From Candidatus Babelota bacterium (lineage in GTDB: Bacteria; Babelota; Babeliae; Babelales; UASB340), in NCBI GenBank assembly GCA_014730005.1, contig WJIY01000030.1:1-36196 (forward strand): a stretch of DNA of 36,196 nt. Direction: 5' to 3'. Position numbers and translations under genes: made by a program. Below the pieces are notes generated by a model, which ran no database searches, was not told the origin of the DNA, and was given only the letters and a program-made list of their open reading frames with translations. How positions within the stretch are numbered: position 1 is the stretch's first letter; each line of letters opens with the position of its first letter. Below, one piece after another: positions 27,730-36,196 of the stretch.

Positions 27730-30111
27730 TCAATTATTGTAAATTACCGGCCGTTTAAATTTTCTAGCAAAAGATCCTAACGATTCTAATCTAACAAATA
27801 AAGTAAACGCTCTTTCACTTTTCCAATTCCCATATTGTCTATAGTTTTTTTCTTCAAAACCAACAGATATCCCCCAACAATGACCTTGATAATCAAATCT
27901 AATTCTATGAATTAATGGTTTTAAACCTTCAAATGGTAATAATTTACAATCTTTATCAGAATAAAATTGTCCATCATAAGAAATTGTCAGGTGTTTAAAA
28001 GTAGGGACTGTAATACCTAGTGTAATAAAATGAGGTAAATCAGAATATAATTCTCTAACTTCTTGTAATTTTCTGTTTTGATAAATAGTTGAAAGATAAA
28101 AATCAAATTGCCCTAATTTAAAACTGCAATTTATCTCAGACTGAATTAATCTAAAACTTTTCCAATCATATTCTTGAGCTATAGATACATTTAATGGATC
28201 ACAAAAAACTCCCAATTCTACATTTAATGGAAATAGATTTTTTTCACTTGGACTACGATATAACGAAAAAATATCTGATCGAGAATAAAAATCATAAGCC
28301 TGCTTAATATTTAAATCAATTTGAATATCTTCAATATAAAAATTATTTCTTAATAAAAATGAAAGTCTATTTTTAGGATAATGTCTATCCCATTTATCAG
28401 AATAATTCCAATGATCCTGTTTAAATTTTGGTAAAAACTCCCATTTAAAACTCGGCTGAAAATATAAAAATGAATTTTGTATATCACTTACAAACAAAAA
28501 TTCTGGCCAATTCCATTCAATTCCATTTTCAAAAAAAATTCGATATGCTCCCTTGGAAAATAAATCACCTTCAATAACATTTTTTTTTGCTTTAATTGAA
28601 GGATTTTTCAAATGAGTAGTTGCTTGCAAGGTAGGATTTAAAAAAAATCTTAAAATATTTCCTTGAAACTTTGCTAAAGCTTCAAGTTGTGCCAAATATA
28701 AAAAACGAACATTATCTGCTTTTAATAATCCAATAAGTTCAGTTTCTTTAATAACTTTAGAATTGATATAAAAACTTTCTAATTTATTTTTTCTTGAAAA
28801 AATTTGATCTAAAAAAACATCATGTCTGAATGAAAAAATATTAAAAAATTTTTGATAAATTGTATTAATCTCTAAATGAGGTAGTTTATATACCTCAACT
28901 TCATCTTCTACTTCTCTTTTTTTAGAAAAAATGTTTTGTTGTTTATTTTCTAAAAAATCTTCAGTAAATAATTTAGAAATCTCCTTATACTCCGAAGTAG
29001 TTATAGGCAAAAAACGTCTTCTACGAGTTTTACTTCCATCAAAAATCAAATTTAAAACATTTTTTTTAAAATTTGATCTTAAAATCCAAGAATTATAAAA
29101 AGTATCATCAACTTCTTGAGTATTATCAAAAAATAAATATCCAATTTTTTTATCAGTACCAAAATCCAAACGCAATAAACTATCAATTTCAGTCTTCAAT
29201 GGCGTTTTTATTTGCCAAAAATCTTTTCCTTGTATCCAATATCTTGTATAAGTTGTTTGTAAAATCGTATCACTTCTTTTAACAAAAGCATTTTTTTCTA
29301 CTGCGTAACTTGAATTAATCACAGTAAAAGATTCTGGTTTTCGTGCCCATCTAAATTCATCAAAAAAAGCTATTCCCTTTTTTTCTCTCCAATCAATTCC
29401 AATTGTAGTATCACACCGCCGAAAAATTGACCAATAAAATTCCTCTTTTAAGCCAAATCCTAAATCATCATCATATGAAAATTTGGGCAATAAAAATCCT
29501 GATTTAGATCTATTTTGAATAGGTAAAGCCATAAAAGGAATTGCAAAAAAAGGAATCTTTCCCATCATGAAAAGAGCACCGGTAACTTGAATAACATAGT
29601 TATGATTCAATTCAGCTTTTCTTGCAACAATAGACCAATGAGGGGAAACAGCATCACATGGCGTATAAAGAATATCCTCCATTTTCCAGCGATTTTCACC
29701 TAACTTTTCAGCCCGACTAGATCTTACATAACCTTCTGCAAATTGAATTCGAATATTATCGGCATAACCTGTTTTATTATCAAGATTTAAAAAAAATCTA
29801 TCTGCTAAAATTAAAAAATCTTTATTTTGAATAATTACACTTCCACATTCTTTTTTGCTTGCAATCAATGTTTGTTGCTTCTTATCAATCTCCACACAAT
29901 CTGCCCATAAATGAATTTTGTTATCAACAAGAACCTCAACATCTCCTTGTAATAAAACTTTATTAAAATCCTCTATCCGTTGTTTGATACTATTCACTCT
30001 TATTACATTTACAGATTCAACAAAATCGCGCACAAAACTTTTTAATGTTATTAATATTGAAAAATTAAATAAAATAATAATTAAAAGATTTTTTTTTTGT
30101 GAAAACTGCAT
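27730..30111 (-). CDS. lptD: LPS-assembly outer-membrane protein LptD
   Basis: LptD is the beta-barrel that inserts LPS into the outer leaflet. After an N-terminal hydrophobic segment, the LptA-like domain spans about residues 50-145. The family block YTPCD (149-153) with SPHWSIVARKAEL follows, then IPFFAIPFMALPI. The remainder is rich in alternating aromatic beta-strands, as expected for a barrel. I start at the ATG (793 residues); the preceding TTG is in frame. With lpxC it indicates full LPS export. The other lpt genes are not in this window. Distances within yidC-recR-lptD-pepP are 2, 13 and 9 bases, so an operon is likely. Confidence 0.92.
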   Translation of the reverse strand: MQFSQKKNLLIIILFNFSILITLKSFVRDFVESVNVIRVNSIKQRIEDFNKVLLQGDVEVLVDNKIHLWADCVEIDKKQQTLIASKKECGSVIIQNKDFLILADRFFLNLDNKTGYADNIRIQFAEGYVRSSRAEKLGENRWKMEDILYTPCDAVSPHWSIVARKAELNHNYVIQVTGALFMMGKIPFFAIPFMALPIQNRSKSGFLLPKFSYDDDLGFGLKEEFYWSIFRRCDTTIGIDWREKKGIAFFDEFRWARKPESFTVINSSYAVEKNAFVKRSDTILQTTYTRYWIQGKDFWQIKTPLKTEIDSLLRLDFGTDKKIGYLFFDNTQEVDDTFYNSWILRSNFKKNVLNLIFDGSKTRRRRFLPITTSEYKEISKLFTEDFLENKQQNIFSKKREVEDEVEVYKLPHLEINTIYQKFFNIFSFRHDVFLDQIFSRKNKLESFYINSKVIKETELIGLLKADNVRFLYLAQLEALAKFQGNILRFFLNPTLQATTHLKNPSIKAKKNVIEGDLFSKGAYRIFFENGIEWNWPEFLFVSDIQNSFLYFQPSFKWEFLPKFKQDHWNYSDKWDRHYPKNRLSFLLRNNFYIEDIQIDLNIKQAYDFYSRSDIFSLYRSPSEKNLFPLNVELGVFCDPLNVSIAQEYDWKSFRLIQSEINCSFKLGQFDFYLSTIYQNRKLQEVRELYSDLPHFITLGITVPTFKHLTISYDGQFYSDKDCKLLPFEGLKPLIHRIRFDYQGHCWGISVGFEEKNYRQYGNWKSERAFTLFVRLESLGSFARKFKRPVIYNN

Positions 30112-30124
30112 CAAATTTCAACTG

Positions 30125-30733
30125 CTAAAAAGGTCTTCTACCCGATAAAGCCTTATGAATTGTAATGCGATCCATATATTCTAAGCTTGAGCCGGTAGGA
30201 ACACCACTTGCCAATTTAGATATCGAGAGTTTAAAATTCAAATCTGATAATTTACAAGCTATATAGCTCGAAGTTGCTTCACCTTCTGGTGTTGGATTGG
30301 TTGCAAAAATTATTTCCTGTGTAGTTTTGTCTATTCTTTTAAATAACGATTCAATATTTAAATCATCAGGGCCAATTCCTTCTAAGGGACACAATGTCCC
30401 ACCCAATACATGATAAATACCCTGATAATCACCTATTTTTTCTATTGCAAAAAGATCATGCCATGTTTCAACAACACAAATAATTGATTTATCTCTTTTA
30501 TCAGATCCACAAATAGAACAAATGCCATCCAATGATTCCGTAAAGTTATAACAACGCAAACAAGTTTTTATATTTTTTTTTGCTTGCATCAAAGTATCGC
30601 AAAATTTATGCGTTTCTTCAGCATCCTGAGTTAAAAAATAAATTGCAACTTTATACAAATTTTTTGATGCCAAAAAAGGCACTTTTTGCAATTTACGAAC
30701 TAATCTTTGAAACGAAGGCAATTTTTGAAACAT
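30125..30733 (-). CDS. recR: Recombination mediator RecR
   Basis: RecR works with RecO or RecF to load RecA at gaps. The 202-residue product has the helix-hairpin-helix region, a four-cysteine zinc finger C58, C61, C72, C75 (CLRCYNF, GICSICG), and a Toprim domain (SIICVVETWHDLFAIEK). It then has NPTPEGEATSSYIA and the end block GVPTGSSLEYMDRITIHKAL. It sits between yidC and lptD rather than with dnaX, its common neighbour. Confidence 0.96.
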   Translation of the reverse strand: MFQKLPSFQRLVRKLQKVPFLASKNLYKVAIYFLTQDAEETHKFCDTLMQAKKNIKTCLRCYNFTESLDGICSICGSDKRDKSIICVVETWHDLFAIEKIGDYQGIYHVLGGTLCPLEGIGPDDLNIESLFKRIDKTTQEIIFATNPTPEGEATSSYIACKLSDLNFKLSISKLASGVPTGSSLEYMDRITIHKALSGRRPF

Positions 30734-30735
30734 AA

Positions 30736-32292
30736 TTATTTATAAATCATTTTTTTTAAATAATCTTCACTAATCATTAATAAATTATTCATTAACCAAT
30801 AAAGAACTAAACCCGCAGGAAATCCAGTAAATATATAAGTCATTATAACTGGCAAGAAAAACATCATTACTTTTTGTCTAGCATCAATCATAGGAGTTAA
30901 TAATTGTTGCCAAATCATTGAACCACCCATTAAAATAGGTAAAACATAATAAGGATCTTTTGAAGATAAATCTGTTATCCAACCAATAAACGGTGCTTGA
31001 TATAAATCAAGGTAACCATTTAAAATTCTATATAAAGCAAATAAAATTGGCATCTGAATTAAAAAAGGCAAACATCCAAAAAAAGGAGTTGTGGGAGAAA
31101 GATTGTGATCTTTATGAAATTTCATAATTTCAGCTTGTTGTAATTTCAAATCATTTTTATACTTCATTCGAATTCGATTGATTGTTGGTTGATATCGTTG
31201 ATATTCATCAATCTTTTTCTTACTAGTAATAGACAAAGGCAAAAAAGGCATCTTTATTAAAATGGTAAGTAAAATAATTGCAAATCCAAAATTTCCTAAA
31301 AAAGAATAGATCCATTCTAATAATTTTAAAAGCAATTTACACAACCAAGATAACCAGCCAAAATATAATAGCCCTTCTAAACGTGGATCTACTGCAGTCA
31401 AATCATCAATTAATTTAGGACCAACATAAAAAGATATATTCCAACTACTTTTTTGAGATATTACAGGACCTTGCAATACCGGATAAATTTTTTTATTCGC
31501 AAACTTGAAAAAAGCTCTTTGTACAAATGAATTAGGATCTTTTTCAAGACAATGTGCAAAATATTTATCCTCTGCTCCAAAAATTGATGGCATAACCCAT
31601 GCTTGATCAAGCTCCTTTTCGTATACTTTTCTAACAGATTCTCCACTAACATCCATCGTAAAACCTTCTAATTTATCATCAGATATCTCTGCAACAATTG
31701 GTGCAGGAAAAAATAATCTAGGCTGAATAGATTTTATCTCTTTAGATTTAGGTTCAAAAACAAGCTCTAAATCTATTTTATAAATCTTTTTATGTACTTT
31801 ATAAATTTTGTTTATAATCCAATCAGAAGTTACAGCTTCAAATGTAATGTAATGAGAATCTTCTAGCTCTTTTGTTTCTTTAAAATTATAAAAATATGGA
31901 GTTTTTTCATCTAAAGCTAATAAAAATGCTGAATCTTCACGTTCATAAAAATTTTTATGATGAATTGTTCTTAGTGGAACGTCTTTTTTTCCTAAATGCT
32001 TTTTAAAATCAACAGTTGATATAACACCTCCATAATTAGAAAAAGAAATTTCATATAAATCTGTATCTATTTTTTTAATTTCTTCTTTTTGTGAAATTTT
32101 TTTATCAACAAAATCAATCTCTGTATTTATTGGTTGTGCTAGGTCCTGAGCTGTTGGAACTTTATACGATTGTCCTGGTCTTACATCGACAGGAACAGTA
32201 GTTTTGTTTTTATGATCTGGAGTATTAAAATAATGAAAAATCATCAATGTAGCGATGGTGAGACCCATTGCAAAAAGTAACTTTCTATCCAT
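30736..32292 (-). CDS. yidC: Membrane protein insertase YidC
   Basis: YidC inserts and folds inner-membrane proteins, alone or with SecY. The 518-residue product is the Gram-negative form: N-terminal anchor (LLFAMGLTIATLMIFHYF), a large periplasmic domain to about 310, then the conserved five-helix core with the cytoplasmic hairpin (RIRMKYKNDLKLQQAEIMKF) and CLPFLIQMPILFALYRIL. The usual rpmH-rnpA-yidD genes are not next to it. It starts the likely yidC-recR-lptD-pepP operon, with a 176-base divergent region upstream. Confidence 0.96.
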   Translation of the reverse strand: MDRKLLFAMGLTIATLMIFHYFNTPDHKNKTTVPVDVRPGQSYKVPTAQDLAQPINTEIDFVDKKISQKEEIKKIDTDLYEISFSNYGGVISTVDFKKHLGKKDVPLRTIHHKNFYEREDSAFLLALDEKTPYFYNFKETKELEDSHYITFEAVTSDWIINKIYKVHKKIYKIDLELVFEPKSKEIKSIQPRLFFPAPIVAEISDDKLEGFTMDVSGESVRKVYEKELDQAWVMPSIFGAEDKYFAHCLEKDPNSFVQRAFFKFANKKIYPVLQGPVISQKSSWNISFYVGPKLIDDLTAVDPRLEGLLYFGWLSWLCKLLLKLLEWIYSFLGNFGFAIILLTILIKMPFLPLSITSKKKIDEYQRYQPTINRIRMKYKNDLKLQQAEIMKFHKDHNLSPTTPFFGCLPFLIQMPILFALYRILNGYLDLYQAPFIGWITDLSSKDPYYVLPILMGGSMIWQQLLTPMIDARQKVMMFFLPVIMTYIFTGFPAGLVLYWLMNNLLMISEDYLKKMIYK

Positions 32293-32468
32293 ACTAATTA
32301 AAATCCTCAGTTAAAAAATATTTTACTAAAACTAGAACTATAAATAATTAAAAATGTTATTTTTTATATAAAACAAAATTTTAACAAAGATTATATTTTA
32401 TAGCTAGCGGTTAAAAAACAGTATCTTAGCAACAAAAATACTCATTTTATGAAAATTTGAAAGAATTT

Positions 32469-33986
32469 ATGTATGCACAAAAAAAAATTCGAAAAATATT
32501 AATAGCAAATCGCGGCGAAATTGTTTCAAGAATTAATTTCAGTTGTCAAAAAAATGATATTCAAACGATATCTATTTATAGCCAAGAAGATCAATATATG
32601 CCATATATATTTGCAACAAATCAAAATCACAAATTATCTTTATGTGGAAATTCAGCTTATTTAAACCAAGAAGAAATTATAAATATTGCTTTAAAAACAA
32701 AAGCCGATGCCATTCATCCAGGATATGGTTTTTTATCTGAAAATTCACAATTTGCTCAAATGGTTGTAGATGCAAATTTAATTTGGATTGGACCAGATCC
32801 TGAAACTATCAAATTAATGGGTAACAAATCTAATGCACGTGAAACAATGAAAAAATCAAACATACCCATCATTCCAGGACTACATTTTTTAAGATCTGAA
32901 AAAAATAAAGCAAAAAAATATGCTCAAAAAATCGGATATCCAATAATTTTAAAAGATCCTTTAGGTGGTGGAGGAAAAGCAATAAAAAAAATAGGAACCC
33001 CTGAAGAATTTGAATATTCATTTGATTCAATTTTTGAGCAAACTCAAAAAATGACTCAATCAAATTTTATTTTAATAGAAAAACACATTAAAAATGGACG
33101 CCATATTGAAATACAAATAGCTGGAGACGGGAAAAATTATATTCATCTGCATGAAAGAGAATGTTCTATTCAACGTCGCCATCAAAAAATTATAGAAGAA
33201 GCGCCATGTAATTTTTTAAATAAAAAAATTCTTGCAAAAATGTATGAAACTGCACTAATTGCCGCTAAAGCCGTCAAATATAAAAATATAGGTACAGTTG
33301 AATTTATAGTAACCCAAAATCAGGATTTTTATTTTTTAGAAATGAATACACGCCTACAAGTAGAACATAGCGTTACAGAATTTACAACAAATGTCGATCT
33401 TGTTGATCTCCAAATTCATATAGCACAAAAAAATATGCTCCCATTAAAACAAAAAGATATAAAACAAAAAAATCATGCAATTGAATGCAGAATCTATAGT
33501 GAAGATCCTCAAAATAATTTCTTACCCACAACAGGAACAATAAACAACCTACAATTTCCTGAAATTTTCTTCTTAAGACATGACCACAATCTTGAAATAA
33601 ATCAAGAAATAACTTCATTTTTTGATCCAATGATATCAAAACTTACATGTTGGGGGAAAAATCGAAAAGAGGCTATAAAAAATATGCTAATAGCTCTTTC
33701 AAAATTTAAAATTGACGGAATAAAAAATAATATAGATTTTTTAAAATCAATATTGAAAACTAAAGAATTTTATAAAGGTAAAATACATACACAAATACTA
33801 AAAGATCTTAAATATTATAATAAAGTAATCGCACAACAAAATACAAATATGAACAATGATGATAATTTTGAAAATCAAATAGCAATAATAGCAGCACATT
33901 TATTTTCTGAACAAAAATCGAAACACCAAAAGTTTTTGTTTCAAGAAAAGCATACTTATCACTGGAGAAAACAGAGATGGAAATAA
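32469..33986 (+). CDS. Biotin carboxylase part of an acyl-CoA carboxylase alpha subunit
   Basis: Biotin carboxylase uses ATP and bicarbonate to carboxylate biotin on a carrier domain. The 505-residue product has the start KKIRKILIANRGEIVSRI, HPGYGFLSENSQFA, the ATP-grasp loop LKDPLGGGGK (161-170), K240 (RRHQKIIEEAP), E278, and EMNTRLQVEH (291-300) with the catalytic Glu, Asn and Arg. About 55 residues beyond the usual end form the start of the BT linker domain and end in HWRKQRW. EMNTR fits propionyl- or methylcrotonyl-CoA carboxylase alpha chains better than AccC. The next frame completes that architecture. Start: ATG chosen over a TTG four codons upstream. No carboxyltransferase gene is in view. 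Confidence 0.88.
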   Translation: MYAQKKIRKILIANRGEIVSRINFSCQKNDIQTISIYSQEDQYMPYIFATNQNHKLSLCGNSAYLNQEEIINIALKTKADAIHPGYGFLSENSQFAQMVVDANLIWIGPDPETIKLMGNKSNARETMKKSNIPIIPGLHFLRSEKNKAKKYAQKIGYPIILKDPLGGGGKAIKKIGTPEEFEYSFDSIFEQTQKMTQSNFILIEKHIKNGRHIEIQIAGDGKNYIHLHERECSIQRRHQKIIEEAPCNFLNKKILAKMYETALIAAKAVKYKNIGTVEFIVTQNQDFYFLEMNTRLQVEHSVTEFTTNVDLVDLQIHIAQKNMLPLKQKDIKQKNHAIECRIYSEDPQNNFLPTTGTINNLQFPEIFFLRHDHNLEINQEITSFFDPMISKLTCWGKNRKEAIKNMLIALSKFKIDGIKNNIDFLKSILKTKEFYKGKIHTQILKDLKYYNKVIAQQNTNMNNDDNFENQIAIIAAHLFSEQKSKHQKFLFQEKHTYHWRKQRWK

Positions 33987-34498
33987 AAAAGTATTCTTTA
34001 AATAATTCAATAAATACCGCACAAACAGTTTCAAAAAAAAATAATGCTTATAAAATTAAAATTAATAATGAATTAATTTCTGTAAATATTAATAAAATTG
34101 ATTTAAATAATCAGATTTTATTCTTTTCGATTAATCAAGAAATATATAAAGCTAATATTTTAACTTACAATAAAAATTTAATTTTATTATATGTTCATAA
34201 TTTAAATAAAGTTTTTAATATTAAACAAAACAATTTCAATCAATCGAATTTAAAAACTACAACTCAAATCTCTCTTCAAGAAAGCTTGAAAAGTCCTTTA
34301 GCAGGTAAAGTAATAAAGATACATCCAAAAGAAAATCAATTTGTTTTAAAAAATCAGCCACTTGTAATCATAGAATCTATGAAAATGGAAAATGAGATCT
34401 TAGCCCCACATGATACATTTATAAAAAATATTCAAATTATAGAATCAGATTTGGTAAAACAAAATCAAATTCTTATGAAATTTGAAAATAAACCGTAA
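33977..34498 (+). CDS. Biotin carrier part of the acyl-CoA carboxylase alpha subunit
   Basis: The 173-residue product has a beta-rich N-terminal half that fits the end of a BT linker domain, then a biotinyl domain: SPLAGKVIKIHPKENQFV and the biotinylation site ESMKMEN with Lys136. It begins ten bases before the stop of the biotin carboxylase gene, in the -1 frame, with GGAG nine bases before its ATG. Joined, the two give about 670 residues, the length of one propionyl-CoA carboxylase alpha chain. Either this is a genuine two-subunit version with coupled translation, or one gene broken by a frameshift. Confidence 0.85.
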   Translation: MEIKKYSLNNSINTAQTVSKKNNAYKIKINNELISVNINKIDLNNQILFFSINQEIYKANILTYNKNLILLYVHNLNKVFNIKQNNFNQSNLKTTTQISLQESLKSPLAGKVIKIHPKENQFVLKNQPLVIIESMKMENEILAPHDTFIKNIQIIESDLVKQNQILMKFENKP

Positions 34499-34513
34499 TT
34501 AAAAACTACGGTT
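34491..34513. other. Stem-loop between carrier gene and MerR-type gene
   Basis: AACCGTA and TACGGTT pair around a nine-base loop; the stem includes the stop codon of the carrier gene. No T-run follows on either strand, so it is not a typical intrinsic terminator. Confidence 0.5.
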
Positions 34514-34534
34514 CAAAAAATAAAAGGAGATGCA

Positions 34535-34969
34535 ATGTTTCATAATATAAAAAAACATATGAATAGAAAAAAATTTCGCATTGGAGATCTTTCCGAAAAA
34601 TTACAAGTAAAAAAATTTGTAATCCGTTTTTGGGAAAAAGAATTTGAATTAAAATCAGATCGATCCGAAGGGGGACAAAGATTTTACACACAAAAAGATC
34701 TCCAGATTTTCTCTGCCATTAAAGAATTATTATATGAAAAAAAATATACAATTCCAGGTGCGAAAAAAGAATTACTCCATTTTTTAAATGAAAAAAGCAA
34801 CACTAATAAAGAAATCGTAAAAACATCGAATATGAATTCAATTCAACCAGCACATAAAGAAAATTACTCTAAAGATATAGAAAATAAAAAGCGAATCCCA
34901 GAAAAATTTTTTAAAGAACTTAAAGCTTTAAAACAAAAATTAATCAATTTTAAGAAACAACTAGATTAA
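34535..34969 (+). CDS. MerR-family transcriptional regulator
   Basis: The 144-residue product starts with a winged helix-turn-helix of the MerR type: KFRIGDLSEKLQVKKFVIRF, then WEKEFELKSDRSEGGQRFYT and the KDLQIFSAIKELL helix. The RFWEKEF and SEGGQR features occur in the small MerR-like regulators found in many deep-branching Gram-negative bacteria. The C-terminal part is a low-complexity linker and a Lys-rich helix (FKELKALKQKLINFKKQLD) that may be a dimerising coiled coil. No metal-binding cysteines are present. GGAG lies five bases before the ATG. Its targets are unknown; it may be co-transcribed with the carboxylase genes. Confidence 0.88.
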   Translation: MFHNIKKHMNRKKFRIGDLSEKLQVKKFVIRFWEKEFELKSDRSEGGQRFYTQKDLQIFSAIKELLYEKKYTIPGAKKELLHFLNEKSNTNKEIVKTSNMNSIQPAHKENYSKDIENKKRIPEKFFKELKALKQKLINFKKQLD

Positions 34970-35249
34970 CTTTTAATTCATACTTTTTTCATATTTCTTC
35001 TAGCCAACATAGGTTATCTTATTTAAACTTTCATTTATTATTTAATACAAACTCGATAATTGTTTTGCAGTGAAATAAACTGCACATCCGCTCACCCTAA
35101 AGTGATTTTGCACATACCATATCCTTGGATACATCCGTCTTTGCTAAAGCTATGACAGACAAGCTGCGCAAAGCATCACACTCGAGATGATCCTTCGATA
35201 CGATTTTGCAAAAGCAAAATTACTTAGAATAAACAGTGAAAGAATATTG
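34970..35249. other. Intergenic island richer in G+C upstream of truB
   Basis: The stretch 35081-35200 contains 54 G or C in 120 bases, clearly more than its surroundings. It holds several short inverted repeats: TGCAG/CTGCA (35066-35084), TATCC/GGATA (35120-35131), CTTTGC/GCAAAG, and ATTTTGC-AAAA-GCAAAAT ending near 35220. This looks like a small REP- or MITE-type repeat, but a second copy is not visible in the window. Confidence 0.5.
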
Positions 35250-35987
35250 ATGGAATTAAAAGATCAATTAAATGGTTTTTTATTTATTAATAAACCTAAA
35301 GGTATTAGTTCCTACGATTGTATTAGATATATAAAAAAAATTATTAAAAAAAAAATTAAAATTGGACATACAGGCACGTTAGATAATTTTGCTCAAGGTT
35401 TGTTAATTTTATGTTTAGGTACCGCAACAAAATCAACTGATATTTTAATGAATTTAAACAAAGAATATATTGCAACAGCCAAACTAGGAGAGCTTACCGA
35501 CACTTTAGATTACACCGGAAAAATTATAAAAACTCAAAATATTAATTTAATTTCTGAAAAAAATCTTGTAAAAGCAAGTAAAAAATTAGGATCCAACTAT
35601 ATACAAATTCCACCCGCTTATTGCGCATTAAAACATCAAGGTCTGCCTCTTTACAAATTAATACGTCAAAATAAACTAGCTGCTAAAAATATTGAAAATA
35701 TAATTGAACAAAAAAAACGTCGAATCAAGATTTATTCAATTGAACTTATAAAATTTACTTCACCTTTTTTTAAAATCAAAACAATGGTAAGTAAAGGAAC
35801 ATATGTTCGTTCACTTATCAATGATATAGCACAACAAATTAATTTAAATGCATCCATATATGAATTAATAAGAACAAAAATTGGATCAATAAATTTAAGA
35901 AATGCTACACAATTAGATGATATCAATAATCTTAAAGATATAAAAACTAAATTAATTAAAATTGATCATATTAAACAAATATTATAA
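35250..35987 (+). CDS. truB: tRNA pseudouridine-55 synthase
   Basis: TruB makes the universal pseudouridine of the tRNA T-loop. The 245-residue product begins MELKDQLNGFLFINKPKGIS and has the catalytic motif GHTGTLDNFAQGLL with Asp45. It also has the block YIQIPPAYCALKHQGLPLYK and KTMVSKGTYVRSLINDIAQQ. An in-frame extension of 21 codons upstream is encoded by the GC-richer repeat-like island and is unlike any TruB start, so I reject it. Its ribosome site is weak. Confidence 0.95.
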   Translation: MELKDQLNGFLFINKPKGISSYDCIRYIKKIIKKKIKIGHTGTLDNFAQGLLILCLGTATKSTDILMNLNKEYIATAKLGELTDTLDYTGKIIKTQNINLISEKNLVKASKKLGSNYIQIPPAYCALKHQGLPLYKLIRQNKLAAKNIENIIEQKKRRIKIYSIELIKFTSPFFKIKTMVSKGTYVRSLINDIAQQINLNASIYELIRTKIGSINLRNATQLDDINNLKDIKTKLIKIDHIKQIL

Positions 35988-35999
35988 AAAAGGAAAAAT

Positions 36000-36196
36000 A
36001 TGAAACGTTTTTTTATGTATGGGGTTATAATATTTTTAACAGCTCAATGTAATGCAAAAATATATAAACAAAGCCTTTTAAATATGATTCTGTTTTCAGA
36101 TTTAACTCAATTAGAAAAAACCCTAACAGATGAAATTGAACAAATAGAAAAAGAAATAAATAAAATTCAACAAAAATTTTTTATATTGTTTTCAAA
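36000..36196 (+). CDS. Start of a predicted exported protein, cut by window end
   Basis: The first 65 codons are present and open to the window end. The product starts with a signal peptide (MKRFFMYGVIIFLTAQCNA); a cut after CNA is likely, and a lipoprotein is less likely because Gln precedes the Cys. A helical, heptad-like stretch follows (LEKTLTDEIEQIEKEINKIQ). AAAGG lies a few bases before the ATG, 12 bases after truB. The family is not recognisable. Confidence 0.7.
   Translation, partial: MKRFFMYGVIIFLTAQCNAKIYKQSLLNMILFSDLTQLEKTLTDEIEQIEKEINKIQQKFFILFS

Noticed and set aside
30480..30570. Cysteine pairs in recR as a second RING-like domain
   Set aside because: They form the standard RecR C4 zinc finger followed by a Toprim domain.
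33960..33995. Programmed -1 ribosomal frameshift joining the two carboxylase parts
   Set aside because: An A-rich heptamer (AAAAAAG) is present, but it lies after the frame-1 stop codon, so ribosomes in frame 1 do not reach it. The carrier frame has its own GGAG and ATG, so coupled reinitiation or gene breakage fits better.
35187..35249. Upstream extension of truB (21 extra codons)
   Set aside because: It is encoded by the GC-richer repeat-like island, has no family similarity, and the next ATG gives the normal TruB N-terminus.

Overview
The window is strongly AT-rich DNA from a Gram-negative bacterium. Envelope genes (lpxC, lptD, yidC, rseP) show an outer membrane with LPS-type lipid. The ribosomal and translation genes are purely bacterial. 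One gene encodes a signal-peptide protein with a RING-type zinc domain followed by two ubiquitin-interacting motifs. That combination is typical of bacteria living inside eukaryotic cells. Together with the reduced gene order (no rpmD, adk or rpsI where they are usually found), this suggests an intracellular or protist-associated lineage such as Candidatus Dependentiae (TM6). The lineage is an inference; no rRNA gene is present to settle it.

Layout. Positions 1-142 form a perfect inverted repeat ending inside the 3' end of rplQ. It contains the operon terminator but probably also a foldback assembly artefact. From 19142 down to 122 (minus strand) lies one compact 33-gene translation operon: rpsL-rpsG-fusA-tuf, then the S10 cluster, the spc cluster with secY and map, and infA-rpmJ-rpsM-rpsK-rpsD-rpoA-rplQ. 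It has a sigma-70-like promoter and a hairpin-bearing leader. A 360-base divergent region separates it from rseP (+), which converges on lpxC (-).

Between lpxC and rplM is the accessory part: two minus-strand genes for predicted exported proteins. One has a RING domain and tandem UIMs. The other is a coiled-coil-rich orphan with a duplicated basic KKRK motif. Both have a Met-His pair directly after the hydrophobic signal segment. They look like a small set of host-directed proteins and are the most interesting part of the window.

Next come rplM (own promoter and terminator), pyrG, and an apparent yidC-recR-lptD-pepP operon on the minus strand. After another divergent region the plus strand carries a biotin-dependent carboxylase alpha subunit split over two overlapping frames (biotin carboxylase, then biotin carrier), a MerR-type regulator, a GC-richer intergenic island, truB, and the beginning of another predicted exported protein cut by the window end. 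I saw no tRNA, rRNA, CRISPR array or transposase.
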